The notes: generated from the sequence alone by a model not told the origin. Positions 1 through 12,360 are shown, counted from the stretch's first letter. The stretch: DNA of 64,000 bases from Lonicera japonica (GCA_021464415.1 CM038465.1:78774919-78838918), one strand, 5' to 3'. Translations and numbers: made by a program.

Positions 1-1680
1 TATTAAATTAATAATTGATAAATTATATATATATATACGTATATGCTCTAAAAATTAATCTATAGTATGTTTAAAAATCATGTGTTTTATAAACTACAAG
101 CTAGTACCACAAAAACTAAGTATATGATATAACTGAACTACAAATTAAATATTTATTAATGCTACAAGCAAGGAAAATTAGTTTGGTACAGTTAATACAT
201 GTTTATAAACAAATTTTGAATGATAATCTTGGATTTATTTTTCACCATATATTAAAATTCAAACAGTTAATTTCAGCTTATCTTGTTGATTTCTTAAAAC
301 TAATTATAAAAAATATTAATCCATATTCAAAATAATAGATTAAATTTAAACAGGTAAAAAATTATATAGTTAAATACAAGTTTTAATAATTGTGAATAAA
401 ATAAAAAATATATATACTTAAAAACTTTCAACAAGAACATATAATTACATACCATAATTATAAAAAGTGTTAATTAATGTCCAAATTAAAATAAAAAATA
501 TTTCAAAAACTCACAGAACTTAGCAAATATGTTAATATCAAAACTCCAAAAGAAGAAAAAAAAAGTAAAATTAAACCTACAGAAACAATTCCTCAACTCC
601 TCATCCTCCATCTATCTCCTTCAACGTCATTACTTACATCATCAATTCTTCATGTTCTTCAATCTCGTCATAATCATCATCATCTAGATTTTTGTTATCA
701 TTAACATTATCCTATACATATGCATCTTCATTGAAACTGTCGTAAGGTACTTTGTTATCATTTTGTTGATAATATGAATTTTCTCAAGTTTTGGGTTTAA
801 GATGAGGATAACCCGGTTGAGTGGGCATTCTTTGTGGTGACGGAGAAGAATAACTCACATAAAATTCTTCAAAGATTTCTTTGTAGTAGGATTACTAACC
901 TTTATTTCATATGATTATTTGTTTCTATATGGAGCTTTAACCATGCTTATTTAGTGGCTTATTACTTTTGTTGTACATGCATATTAATGGATGAAAATGC
1001 AATTTATGACTGTTTGGAGCAACCAAAGTGTCACGCCTAGCATGTTGAATTTCTCAGTGAGTTGCAAACGGTACAATTGCAGAGCATAACTGTTTGTACA
1101 AAAAATTATACAAGTTTGCATCTATTCATGACAAATTGTATTTTTTTAGTAATCATTGTGCACTTTAATCCAATAAATCTATTTTTTATATCTGTTTCAA
1201 AAATATTTTTTTATGTATTCTTTGTATATATATATATATATATTAAGATCTTACTTTAATCCAATAAATCACTTTTTATATCTATTTAAAACTTTTTTTA
1301 TATATAATATGAATGTATATTTAACAAATTTCATCTTTAACACTATGTTCTACAATCAAACAATTATATAAATACTTGAATATCTTTGATTTTTATACTA
1401 TGTCAATATCTATTTTTCTTAATGAATATATGAACAAACATGTATATATATTTCTGTTTTTTTTGTTATTATGTGATTATTTTCTCTCATAATCAACATA
1501 AATGCATTTATCTGTTAATGATTATATATAAGAATATATATATACATACTTAAATTTCAATTTTTATGTTATTATTAGCTGTATTATTTTGTTTTTAAAA
1601 ATACTATTGCATTAAAAAATACAATTATAATAAAATATGTTTTAAATGGTAGTTGTTCAAAGTCAAGTTTCTACAAATAT
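1..1680. other. AT-rich intergenic DNA, no gene
   Basis: No credible gene is visible. Around 560-1060, the minus strand reads as a broken, Asp/Glu-rich and Tyr/Pro-rich peptide interrupted by stops, which could be the tail of a decayed transposon protein, but I cannot name the family. The remainder is A/T-rich DNA with short TA runs (for example 1227-1242). Confidence 0.5.
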
Positions 1681-1689
1681 ATTAATCAA

Positions 1690-2350
1690 CTAGAAATTAG
1701 GTAGAAGGGCTTATTATACATTGATTTTTACCAAAAATCCAATGAATAATGTTTTTTTGAATGAAGGGCCTATTTTTAATTGGTAATTTGAATAAAGGGC
1801 CTATTTTTAATTGGTAATTAGTGTAAGAGGCCTATTTTGTTTTATATTTTAAATGAATGTATTTGAATAAATTTAAATATCATTTAATTAATAAAAACAT
1901 GTTATGTATTACCTAAATTACCCCTTTTTATGAAATTTTCACAAAAAATATGGACTGCAAAGTTCATATTGCAATAAAATATGAATTGCAAAGTTCATAT
2001 TGCAGTGAAATATGTACTGCAATATGAACTTTGCACTAAAAAATGGACTGCAAATTCACATTGCAGTAAAATATGGAATGCAATATGAACTTTGCACTAA
2101 AAATATCGACTGCAAAGTTCACATTGCAGTGAAATATGGACTGCAAAGTTCATATTGCAGTCCATATTTTAATGCATATTGATATTTTTTTTGTTTATTT
2201 TAAGGGTTGGGATGTCATTTTATAATGAAAAAAAAGACACATGTCATATTATCAATAAAATAAAAAATAGGCCCTTTATTTAAAAAAAAAATATTCCTTG
2301 GCCTTAGTGTGAAAATATTTCTCTAATAAGCCCTTTTTTTTAATTGCCCC
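1690..2350 (+). mobile_element. Mutator-type MITE, copy A (661 bp)
   Basis: The element is flanked by a perfect 9-bp direct repeat, ATTAATCAA, at 1681-1689 and 2351-2359. It starts CTAGAAATTAGG and ends AATTGCCCC, and both ends carry an inverted GGGCTTATTA. The interior (about 1950-2170) is an array of a 20-base motif in both orientations that itself begins CTGCAA and ends TTGCAG, so transcripts would fold strongly. Two sister copies lie at 43775-44407 and 53443-54088, each with its own different 9-bp duplication. A 9-bp duplication is typical of Mutator-like transposons. No coding capacity. Confidence 0.85.
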
Positions 2351-2359
2351 ATTAATCAA

Positions 2360-2901
2360 TTATATTAATTACCTTAATTAATCAATCATAAGGCTTAAGC
2401 ATTAATTGATAGATTATAAATAATTAATAAGTCGAGGCTAATGTTGTCCTAATCCCTAATAACTATTGAAATTAGGGGTGTATTACTAATTGCCCCGTAA
2501 GAAAAAGAAAGGAGTGTATGTTATTTTATTTTTTGTCATCTACATACCCTAAAAATACTAAAATGTTATACCGACACTAGTCCTCCTAAAATCTGGATTG
2601 AACCCTTAATTAAATTTCTAAGTTGATTATCGCATACATCAAGTACAAAATTGAGCGCCAGCTAGCTCTTAATCATTATCCGCAAATTGGAAGCTTAATT
2701 AATTTACGACAGGAAATTGTGAATGATGGTGAGATTGTCTCTCATAGCCGAAAGCTCCGTGAGAGGAGAGAAAGCGTCCCCAAATGTGGGGAAGGCTAAT
2801 AAATTTGAAGGGGATCGGACCATCCAGTTTGTATATAAAACACTGTGATCAAATTCTATAAATTGACAATTCAATAATTTTAAGTTGGAGTGTCATCAAT
2901 C

Positions 2902-2937
<36 letters not shown>

Positions 2938-3699
2938 ATATACACACGCAATGCATATCTTGCTCGCAAAATGCATCTGTATTTTGTATATATAATTTGG
3001 ATAAAAGATTTTAACAAAAGTCCCACCAAAGAAAAGATTTTAATAAAAGTAGAAAGCAAACTCCTTACTTAAACATAAGATACAGGGTTTATGAAATTGA
3101 CAATTCACAAATATAACACAACTTGATGGCAATTAAATTCAATCTTTGTTTAATATTAAATTAAATATATAAATGCGCTATTGAGCTTATTTCTTCTCGT
3201 TACCCTTTGTCTTAATGAATTTGGGACTTTCTTACCAGAGGTGAAGGAGCTAATTCCTTAGATGGAGATTATTTATATTTTTGTGCTCCCTGACTATAAT
3301 AATATTACGCATGGCCTAATTTATCATGTTTTTCCTTGGAGAATTGAGACTCCTTATTTCTAAATTAATTAGTAGACCTTGTGTCTCTTGATCATTAATC
3401 TATTCTCGAATTTGGTGGCGTTTATCAAGTTTTTTTTTTTTATCTTTTTAATGCTAATTTACTCTATCATGTAATCTTCAATTTCTACCAAATTCCCACC
3501 CCAAATTTGATGTCATGCATCTCCTTCAAATCCATAAAAATATAGTTTGGATTTGTTCAAAAACAACCAACTCCTCTTTACTCTTGATCCCCAAATCCAT
3601 CAATTGAAAACCCACATTTTCGTTTACCTGTCGAGGGGAAGAATTACCGTCCGCGATGGTGGTATGGCAGCAACCCCTGTGGAATTGCCGTCGAGGGGA
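2360..3699. other. intergenic, no gene seen
   Basis: AT-rich DNA with a TA/TG microsatellite at about 2902-2945. A 23-base segment occurs twice, near 3629 and 3689, next to the broken EF-hand gene on its right. No supported coding sequence. Confidence 0.45.
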
Positions 3700-3936
3700 A
3701 GAATTACCGTCATCCATTCTCTGATCATGCCCAAAAGCTCATCAATATTCAAATCTTGAAGCCCAAGAATTGAAGCAGAGTTGTTCTTCAAGCTCTCCAA
3801 TGTGATGACATTTATCTTTATCTATCAATAGATTAAACCCATTACACAACTATCTTATTAGACCATCTCCTCCCAATTTATCTGCCATTAATGATAGCAT
3901 GTCTTGAAAGTCGTTACTTTTCTCCTCCCTTGCCAT
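3700..3936 (-). pseudogene. KIC/PBP1-like small EF-hand gene, broken
   Basis: Starting from the ATG at 3936-3934, the minus strand encodes an N-terminus of the plant single-EF-hand family that includes KIC and PINOID-binding protein 1 (MAREEKSNDFQDML, then LMADKLGG). The frame hits a TAG after 28 codons exactly where the family continues, and the next residues (LCNGFNLLIDKDK) still match. A frameshift then moves the homology to another frame (VITLESLKNNSA, LGLQDLNIDELLGMIRE, to about 3718). The Ca-binding loop expected next is not recognisable. A TATA-like TATAAATA lies on the minus strand at 4077-4070, about 135 bases upstream, so the promoter region may survive. The family call comes from remembered motifs, and a distant EF-hand relative is the alternative. 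Confidence 0.55.
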
Positions 3937-4319
3937 TTTTTTTTTTTTTTTTGGATTTTGAATTGAAATCCTCTGTTTTAGAAAGAGAAAGTGTGTGTGG
4001 AATTGGTGAAGGAGAATAGGGAAGAAATAGGGTTTAATATAGAAGGGGATGATCTTTGGGGGAAGATTATATTTATATCAAAGGCAACTCCCATCTTGTA
4101 TGACTTCTACAATCACAGCGTCGAAACAAAAGAGTTTTCTTAACTTTTTGTCAAGTTTACACGGAGTTTGGCGTTGTTGGAGGGCACTGTTCTTTTTCAT
4201 CGGAATGAAGAACTCAATGCAAAAGAGATCAATAAAAAAGAAGGCTCCAAAATCAAAAAGAAAGCTTTTGGGGGACATCTACAAAATGGCATTCTACTGC
4301 TTGAAAATCAAAATTTCAA

Positions 4320-5025
4320 TACTTAGATGGTGTTTGATAAAATGTTTTAAAACTGAAAAGGAATTTTTTTATACTTCTTAAAACTGTATTTGAAAAAACG
4401 TTGTTTATTTGAATATAACATTTTTGAAAACTGATTTTTTTAAATACGACGATTTTATCTTTATTAGTGATTTAGATCACATGATTAGGACTTTAATGAG
4501 GGTAAAATAGATATTTTTTAATGAGGAGTTTTAAGTTTTCAGATTTAAGCGGTAAACTTGCGGCTTAAAATTTTGGATGCAAATTTTTAGATTTAAATGA
4601 CAATTCACTTATTTTTTTTGCCAAACAAACAACTTTCACACCACTTAAATCTGAAATCTTACTTAAGTAGTCCAAATCAAGGCCAAACAAACAATCCCTT
4701 AGTTTTCAGATTTACTTAAGTTTTCAAATTTAAGTGGCAAAACAGATAACCCCTTAGTTTTCTTTTGTTTTTCTATCAAGGCCACCGACTAGGCTTTTTG
4801 TATTTTTTATTTTCTTAATCCCGTGACAAAATACTTTTATCCTTTTTATTAAAAAATAAATTTCTAAATCTAAGATTTGAGTGCTTCGTACGGTGATGAA
4901 AAATAAAGATGATTATTCTTCTTCTTCTTCTTTTTTTAATGAATAGAGTAAAGAAACAAGTGCATATCAAGGATTTTTCTTCTTAGTCCAAGCATTCTTC
5001 CTTTGACTTAACGGTCTAATATATG
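4320..5025. other. intergenic with possible MITE remnant
   Basis: From about 4325 to 4705 the sequence has a GGTGTTTG-like left end and a CCAAACAAAC-type right end with repeated AAATCT/TTAAGT blocks, resembling a decayed hAT-type MITE. I could not find a clean target duplication. No gene. Confidence 0.3.
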
Positions 5026-5033
5026 TAGATAGG

Positions 5034-5407
5034 TAGTGGGGAAGCCAGAAATTGAAGTAACTGGGGGCAAAATTTGATCGAAATTCAAAATACACTAAAA
5101 TTTTACTCCTTACAGTTAGATACCCTCAAGTTTATTTTTATGCATTAAATTCCATATATATATATATAATTTTTTCAATAAAGGAAGAAGCTTAGATAGA
5201 AACATTAAGAAGAAGTTAGGGTGATTTGTTAAGTTTAATGTTTTCAAATTGTCCATAAAGTTTTGCCCTTACAGTTAGACACCTTCAAGTTTATTTTTAT
5301 GCATAAAAGTCCCTATATATATTATATTTTTTAAAAAAATCCCATATATAACAAAACAAAATTGAAATCCAAGAGGGGGCAGCTGCCCCTACATGGCTTT
5401 GCCACTG
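5034..5407. mobile_element. hAT-type MITE (374 bp)
   Basis: Imperfect terminal inverted repeats (TAGTGGGGAAGCC on the left and the complement of GGCTTTGCCACTG on the right) are flanked by a perfect 8-bp duplication, TAGATAGG, at 5026-5033 and 5408-5415. An 8-bp duplication is the hAT signature. The inside carries a degenerate internal duplication (about 5105-5160 and 5272-5345) and no coding capacity. Confidence 0.8.
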
Positions 5408-5415
5408 TAGATAGG

Positions 5416-5990
5416 GGTAGTACACTTGAAAAATGAGAGGGATGAAGAATATGGGGGCATTTTTGGTATATAATATCATGTTTTCCTTTAACTTAACGGC
5501 CTAGGATGGTTAACCGACAAATTGTCAAAAATAGGTATCAAAGTATCTAAAATAACATAAAATAGGTATCGAAATGCTATTATGTAAAAAGTGTGGTACC
5601 AAAGTCCAGTTATTACAAAACTTTAGGTGCCAAACTGTAAATTGCCTTGTATTTACCACAACATTAATTTGAGTGCTGTCGTGTTGGCCCAACGCAATTA
5701 ATTGATTAACCCAATTTCACGAAAGAAAATGCTTTTGGTCTTCTGCTTGATGTCGCAAGTACTATTTATTTTCATAACATCTATTTATGTCATATAAATG
5801 TATAAAAAATTATATTGTTAAAATTGTAAAATATTTTTTTTAAAAAAATAAATAATACCTTTGATATGAATTACTACGAACGTTGGTGCGAAAATTTAGA
5901 ACGAGTTTATTTCTGATCACACAGTTAAATATTTGAGTATTAATTGAAATAATAAATAATAAAACAAAGGTATATAGAGGAGGTTCGCTC
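5416..5990. other. intergenic, no gene seen
   Basis: AT-rich DNA between two transposons. No supported feature. Confidence 0.4.
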
Positions 5991-7149
5991 TGTTGTGCCC
6001 ACTGGCACTTGGGTCTAGCCCAAGTCGTCAAGCGGGCTCGTCGAGCCGTGCACATAGTAATAATATTGTCCTCAACTTAAACACATTGGGGGCACATGTG
6101 TGTGGTTTTATCTTACAAAGCATCGTTACTATATGGAGACTTGAGATACTCTCCCACTTATATATCCATGTTGAATTATATAATTTTTTCATGTGTGATC
6201 AATTGTTTGAGCTTACCATTCTCAACAATCTCCACTTTGGATCAAACCAGTTCACCTTAGCTCCACCTTGGACTAACACTGGTCCACTCAATCCCCACCT
6301 TGGATCAAACCAATTCACCTTGGACTAACACCGGTTCACTTGGCTCCATATGGACTTATATCTTAGTCCAGTAAACCTTGAATCTACTTTTGAACTGTCC
6401 ATGTAAATCACTACTCAACAATGTTCGCAAGATTGTCCATTTTTGGTCAAGGCACAAGCTTCTCCGAGTCTAATTCCACTATAGGCTCCAACACGTCCAG
6501 CTATATACCCATGTTAAATTCTATAATTTTTTCATGTGGAATCAATGGTTTAAGCAAACCATTCTCAACAATCTCCACCTTTGATCAAACTAGTTCATCT
6601 TGGCTCCACCTTGGACTAACGTCGGTCCACATGGCTACATATGGACCTATACCTTAGTCTAGTCCACCTTGAATCCACTTTTGAATTGTACATGTAGATC
6701 ACCACTCAATAATGTCCGCAAGATCATCCACCTTTGGTTAATGCACAGGCTTCTCCGAGTCCAATTCCATCATAGGTTCCACTAAGTCCAGCTACCAGGA
6801 GGCTTTTTATAGCGACTCATCATTACCTTAGGCTCTATCGAATTCTTTCTGATTCCACCAAGTCCAGCTACCGGTATTGCTCCACAAGTGCGTAGATTCA
6901 CCATCGAACTCTGATACCAATTGTTGTGCGCATCGGCACTTGGGTTGGGCCTAAGTCGCCAACCAGACCTGCCCGTCTGTGCACATAATAATAATATTGT
7001 CCACAACTTAAACACCTTGGGGTACAAGTGTGGGATTTTATTTTAAAAGGTTCGTTACAATGTGGAGACATTTTCCCACTTATACACTCAAGTTGAGTTC
7101 TACAATTTTTTTATGTGTGATCAATGGTTTGAGCCAACTATTTTCAACA
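5991..7149 (-). mobile_element. TRIM retrotransposon, minus orientation
   Basis: Two direct repeats that begin TGTTGTG and end CAACA (5991-6227 and 6922-7149) enclose about 690 bases with no gag or pol. The minus strand has a primer-binding site TGGTATCAGAG (plus-strand complement at 6909-6919) next to the right LTR, matching the initiator-tRNA-Met type. A purine-rich tract (complement of about 6228-6240) lies beside the left LTR. The flanking five bases are CGCTC (5986-5990) and CGCCC (7150-7154), a one-mismatch target duplication. The interior repeats a stretch rich in CCACCTTGGA and contains a second partial LTR end near 6500-6572. The LTRs differ at many positions, so this is an old insertion. 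Confidence 0.8.
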
Positions 7150-7154
7150 CGCCC

Positions 7155-8549
7155 TTCTATAGAGATATGGGTTAATTCTCATCTTGTTAAAAAAGCCAGG
7201 AGTTTGTGGTTACTTATATTATAACGAAAGAGTTCTAATTACAAACAAATGTTATCTCTCTAGTTATTCTGTCTCACAATGCTACAGTTAGAGGAGCACT
7301 AGACTTCTTAGAGCCTTATTACACTATCTTTAGAGCTCTTAGATACTCTAGCCCTCTCTCTATGTGTTATCTCTCTTTAATGTAGTTATGTAGTAAAATC
7401 TTATGTCGTAAAGCTTGGGTGGGCAAAAAAAAACATGGTGATTAAAGGAAGTAAATGTTCTTTATATATGCATGAGATGGGAAGACGTCCGGTAAGTGTA
7501 AAGCTGTTGACTTTCAGTCATTCCCCCATCATTTCGACATACTTGATTGATTACCTTGCTTTTCCTCTTAAGTCGGAGTATTAAATGCAGTTGATGTGCA
7601 TTTAATGAAGTTTAGGAGGTTATGAGACATTGGTAGCAGTTGCCCATACTGTTTGCACCTTATCTGATACAGTGGTTGGCCAGAGACTTTCAGAACTCAG
7701 TGCAAGAGCTATGTCGTTTGACTTTTGGAATCTAGTATATGAAAATAGTGTTTAGATCGAATACACATACTCTTAGGAGCTCTGGTCCCTAAGTGGCACT
7801 TAAACTAAAGTTCTTGAGCTCTCTTAGCTATAGTTGACCTGGCTATCCTGACTGGCTGAGTAAATCATTTATTAATGTACTTATATTCTTACAGATTTAT
7901 GTTTTAGGGTATAATATTTATTTTTTCTAATGATTCTCCGCATCTTGACTTAGTAATTTTTTATGTTAAAAAAAACTAGTATTTTTACTTTATTTTTATA
8001 TATGTCACATAATCTGATTATAAAAAAACCCCTTTAATGTTTGGTTCAATTTTTTTTAATTCATTTTTAGAATTTAAAATGGTAATTTCCTATGAAAATT
8101 TTGGTCAACTTCTTGACATGAACTATTTTAAAGACTTCTAGTGTGATTTTACTAATTTAAGATTTCAAAAGCAAATAAAAACTCAAATCCAATGAGCATT
8201 TAGTGTAATCCAATTATGGAGCAACTACCGAAGTAAAGGGTGTAACAATTTGTGGCTTTTTTTTTTTTTTGAAAGAAGAGAAACCCCCTACAAATTTATT
8301 ATTAATCTATTACAATAAAAACGCAGAGGACTCCTATTTTTTTAGGAGAAGTTATGACACTAAATTTATAAGTTGCCATAAATACATATAATTTTGTGGT
8401 GATTTAATTTAATTTTATTAAAAATATAAAATTAATTGAACGTGTAGTAATTATAGTGAAAAGAAAAGAAACAATTACAATGCTACAGTATTGTAGTTGC
8501 ATTGCTAAATTAACCAGTCGGCTTAAATACCGTTCCCTGGCCCAAGAAT
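7155..8549. other. intergenic, no gene seen
   Basis: Non-coding AT-rich DNA with poly-T and poly-A runs. Nothing recognisable beyond short low-complexity tracts. Confidence 0.4.
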
Positions 8550-8635
8550 ATCATTTTTGGAAAAAATAATTGAATGAGGGACGTTTATGGAAGATTAAAT
8601 TTTTCGAAAACATGTGATAGTTAATTTACATTGAG

Positions 8636-10784
8636 GGTGTGTTTGGCAACTTGATTTTGTGCTATGAAAATAGATAGAGTATGATTTTAGAATTTCATTA
8701 TTTAGATATTATATTAAGTCTCAAATTTGGAATTTTAATAGAATTCTAAAACTATGAATTCTAAGGTAGTGTTTGGTTGAGATTTTAAAATCAAAATTTT
8801 AAAATTTCTACCAAAAAATTAACTTTACTTTATACTTTCCAAAATTCACTTCACTTTACTTTCTTTCTCAAAAATTTTTTAAAACACCATAACTTTAAAT
8901 TCAAAAATCAAAATTAGATAAAAAAAATTATTTAAAACCTACTCAACGAGATCTATAAAATAAGATCCATTGTGACTATTTTTTGAATTTTTTTCATGAG
9001 ATTTTTTGAATTTGTTGAAAAAACCTCAAATAAAAATTAAATTTACTTTTCAACTTACTTTAACACTTTCCAAAAAATTATCTAAAAAACATGTTTTAAA
9101 TTCTATAGGGAGAATAGAGTTTTCTAATTGCAATTCTTATTGATTTTTAAAAAATATACTCTCAATGACCATCACCCACCCCACCCCTACCCGTACCCCT
9201 ACCCCTACGCCTACCTCCACCTCTACTCTTACGCCTACCACCACCTCACTCTAACCTTTTGCTAGCTCAAACATACACCGTAGGTAATATATATACACAC
9301 ACACATAGTGAAATACATATATATACAAAAAAAAAAGTGAAATATAAATCTATATGCACACAAGGAAATATATATTTATCATTATACATACCAAATATAT
9401 GTATATGCATGTGCAGGGGCGAAGGCGGAGGCGGAGGCACACAGGGGCCAGGTGGGGCCATGGCCCTACCTGGACTTTTGGGAAATTTTTAAAGAGTATG
9501 GAGGGTTATGTGTGAGGAAGAGAATATGAGGGGCCAATGTGCGAATTGCTGGGCAAGAGTATAATGTGTGGGTGGGAGACTTTTTCGTGGGGGACTTTCT
9601 TGTGAAGTGGCAAAGTTTTGTGCGGGGGTTTTGGTGCAATATGCATTATAAGTTCAAGGTTTTAGTTTGTAATTTATTTTAGGTTATAACTTATGTGTTT
9701 TAAAATAGCAGCAGCAGCAGCAGCAGCATAGCTGATTTCTTTCATTCTTCTCTCTTTTCTCTCCTTTTCTATTCAAGCTCCACTGTGAGCTTCGTTAGTT
9801 CTTTCGTTTAATTTTTTTTTTCAAGCAGTAGACAGTACTCAGTAGCTCTTTTCTTTGTCTTTATTTTTCATTTATTCCGGTATTTTAGGTGAGATTTTTT
9901 TTTATAATCTTATACATTTTGTTTTAAAATTTTGAATATTAAGAATTAGGTGTTTTAATGTTGATTTGCTTCTTAAATTGTTAATATACTTGTTTGTTGG
10001 TTATTATTTATTAATATTGATTTGCTTCTTAGATTGTTAAATATTGATATTAAATTTGATTATTAATGTTGATTTGTTTCTTAGATTGTTAAATATTGAT
10101 ATTAAATTTGATTATTGAAGTTGATTTGCTTATTAAATTGTTAAATATTGATATTAAATTTGATTATTGAGGTTAATTTGCTTATTAGATTGTTATTTGA
10201 TAAATTAATATTTAGATTAATATATGTGTTTGTTGGTTATAGTAGGTTGAATATTGAGTTGATAAAAATATTTCAAAATATATAATTAATTTTAGTATAT
10301 CATTTTTAACTTTTTTGAAATATTGAAATAGAATGGAGAAGTATTTTAGTAAAAATTTAGCCTAGAAACATAATTATTGAGTTTGATTTGACTTAAAAAT
10401 TTTTTTGGCCCCACCAGGAATTTTTTCCTGGCTCTGTCACTGTGCATGTACATCACCAACTATAGCCATAGCCACCACTACTCACTTCTAGTGCTCTGGC
10501 AACCATAGCTAGCACTCCTGCGACCTTACTAGAGTTTTAAAACTGGCTAATGGAGCTCCATCAATAGACGGTGGAATTCTTTATGTATTGTCTATTTGAA
10601 AGTTCATATGAATTCTCTAATTTAACCTAACAAACAAATTTTGAATTATGCTAGAATTCTAAATGAAAACCACGTACAATCCACATAATGATATTGTAAT
10701 TTTATGACATTATAATTCTTGGAATTACAATGCCATATAATTTCAATTCTAATAGAATTTCAAAACCGTGTAACCAAACGCACC
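8636..10784. mobile_element. nested DNA-transposon-like insertion, GGTGYGTTTGG ends
   Basis: The insertion starts GGTGTGTTTGG and ends CCAAACGCACC, an inverted pair. It is flanked by TTGAG at 8631-8635 and 10785-10789. The uninterrupted paralogous block at 11038-11367 shows the empty site, confirming the boundaries. Five-base duplications are unusual for cut-and-paste elements, so the superfamily is uncertain. The interior contains GAATTCT-rich sequence and a second hAT-type insertion (9414-10442). No transposase was seen. Confidence 0.6.
9414..10442. mobile_element. hAT-type non-autonomous element (1029 bp)
   Basis: The ends are CAGGGGCG and the complement of TGTCACTG (CAGTGACA). They are flanked by TGCATGTG at 9406-9413 and TGCATGTA at 10443-10450, an 8-base duplication with one mismatch. 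CAG(G/T)G termini with 8-bp duplications are typical of plant hAT elements. The inside has a (CAG)n run near 9708-9727 and several divergent repeats of a GATTTGCTT/TTAGATTGTTAA block (about 9960-10200). No transposase reading frame. Confidence 0.7.
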
Positions 10785-11375
10785 TTGAGAAAAATTGATC
10801 GAAAGGCCATTAATTAAAAGAGCTATAACAGTGACGCCTACTACTATAATTTTTCTTATTTTGGTATTATCTGGTGTTCAAGCTAGTTTTTCTTCACATG
10901 ATTAATCTCTACTCTTGATTTGTGACTACTGCTGGTCAAATATTAATTTAACAGCCCTAAGAATCGATCTAGGGAACAAACTCAATCGACTCCAAAATTA
11001 TACTAATAAACCAAGAGGCTTGGTTTGACATCATTCGTCATTTTGGAAACAATAATTGAATGAGGGGCGTTTATAGAAGATTAAATTTTTTGAAAACATG
11101 TGACAGTTAATTTGACATCGAGAGAAATTGATGGGAAGGCCATTAATTGAGAGAGCTATAAAAGTAACCCCCTACTATTACTAAGATTTCTCTTATTTTT
11201 GTATTATCCATAAGGTTTTCGAGCTAGTTTTTACTTACCTCGACTAATCTCTACTTGTAGTTTGTCTACCGCTGATTAAACATTATTTTAACAGCCTTGA
11301 GAATTGATCTGAGGAGCAAATCCAATCGGACTCCAAAATGATACTAATAAACCAAAAGGCTTGGTTCTACTTCAA

Positions 11376-11386
11376 TTATAAAAAGA
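11376..11386 (+). promoter_or_regulatory. TATA-like box of the BG1-like gene
   Basis: TTATAAAAAG lies about 125 bases upstream of the ATG at 11509, a plausible distance for a plant TATA box plus 5' leader. A second candidate, TATAAAAG, lies at about 11157 in the duplicated upstream block. Confidence 0.45.
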
Positions 11387-11508
11387 AGTAAGCCCATGCT
11401 CTATTTAACACTTCGCAAGCTCTTTTTGAACGCCTCTTGTATACTTAGCCGCCTCTAAATGTTATCAACGCTCACTCCTAACTTCAACATTTTGAGCTAA
11501 AGCTAGCC

Positions 11509-12360
11509 ATGTCCATCACACTTTCAGAACCACAAAAGACCTACAAAAACCAGTTCCATCACAGGAAAGATTCGGGTGAGCTCGATGTTTTTGAGGCTGC
11601 CCGATATTTCTCTGGCTCGAACGAAATCTATGCCTTCAATAAAAGCGCAGTTTCCGCTCACCAATGTTGGACAGGTAGAAGAATTAGCCTAGACCTGCCC
11701 ATGATCAATAGAATTTCAATTCCTTCCCAAACAACAGAAAAGCCAAAAAAAGAAAAGTACAAGCACCCAATCTCCCCTGGGGGTAAACTTACTAGAATCT
11801 TGAATTCCCTCTTTAGCCCAAAAAATTATAGGAAGAAGAAATCAAATCCCAATCCTAATTTCAACTCCACCACGCAGTCTGTGAAGGATGAAAGTGAGAG
11901 TCCTGTTTGGGGGAAGAAAAGACGGAGCAGCATCAGTCATTTTCCTAGTGCAAGAAACATCGATTATTCAAAATCAGTTTATTCATCATCAATTACTTCT
12001 GGTTTTCGAACACCTCCTGTATATGCACCCACTCGCACAAATGCCTATAAGGATCATAAAGCACAAGCCGTGACTGTTAAGTCCATTGCTTCACAAAATG
12101 AGGTCTATTATGAAAAAAGAAACAGATCCGAATCCGTTTGGCTGAATGAGGAGTTCAAGTTCAATAATGGGTTTTCAGAGGAGATTGAATTTGGGAAGTT
12201 GAATGAGGTGGATGATGGTGGAGGTAGTGATTCAAGCTCTGATCTTTTCGAGTTGAAAAGCCATGATTTGGGTTACTGTTCAAGTGATCTACCAGTTTAT
12301 GAGACTACTCATTTGGATAAAATCAAGAGGGGTACAAGAGTCTCCGATAACCCATTCTAG
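11509..12360 (+). CDS. BIG GRAIN 1-like protein (BG1-like E type)
   Basis: An intronless 283-residue frame. BIG GRAIN 1 proteins are plant-specific, plasma-membrane-associated regulators of auxin response or transport and of organ size. The family marks are all present: an N-terminal block GELDVFEAARYFSG (about residues 23-36), a W-T-G-R-R-S/I-S-L-D-like block (about 54-62), a basic PISPGGKLTRILNSLF block (about 87-102), and a C-terminal acidic SDSSSDLFEL block (about 242-251). The protein is Ser/Lys-rich and has no signal peptide or membrane segment, as usual for the family. The ATG at 11509 is the first in frame and the protein begins where relatives do. The gene stands alone; the nearest features are the duplicated upstream block and transposons. 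Subclass E is assigned from remembered motifs, and another BG1-like subclass is possible. Confidence 0.82.
   Translation: MSITLSEPQKTYKNQFHHRKDSGELDVFEAARYFSGSNEIYAFNKSAVSAHQCWTGRRISLDLPMINRISIPSQTTEKPKKEKYKHPISPGGKLTRILNSLFSPKNYRKKKSNPNPNFNSTTQSVKDESESPVWGKKRRSSISHFPSARNIDYSKSVYSSSITSGFRTPPVYAPTRTNAYKDHKAQAVTVKSIASQNEVYYEKRNRSESVWLNEEFKFNNGFSEEIEFGKLNEVDDGGGSDSSSDLFELKSHDLGYCSSDLPVYETTHLDKIKRGTRVSDNPF

Larger units (their letters stand above)
8550..11367 (+). repeat. tandem duplication upstream of the BG1-like gene, copy 1 split by a transposon
   Basis: The block at 11038-11367 (about 330 bp) aligns along its length with a first copy made of 8550-8635 joined to 10785-11032. Shared landmarks in the same order include AATTGAATGAGG, AAGATTAAATTTTT, GGCCATTAATT, GAGCTATAA, AGCTAGTTTTT, AACAGCC and ACTAATAAACCAA. 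The first copy is interrupted by the 2.15-kb insertion at 8636-10784. The second copy ends about 140 bases before the start of the BIG GRAIN 1-like gene and carries a TATAAAAG at about 11157. The corresponding position in copy 1 reads TATAACAG. Confidence 0.75.

Noticed and set aside
1950..2170. Regular short repeats resembling a CRISPR array
   Set aside because: The motifs occur in both orientations, the spacers are not unique sequences, and the block is the core of a MITE with 9-bp duplications found three times in the window.
9259..9492. Overlapping short frames on both strands
   Set aside because: Made of CA/TA microsatellites and the GC-rich end of a hAT element.
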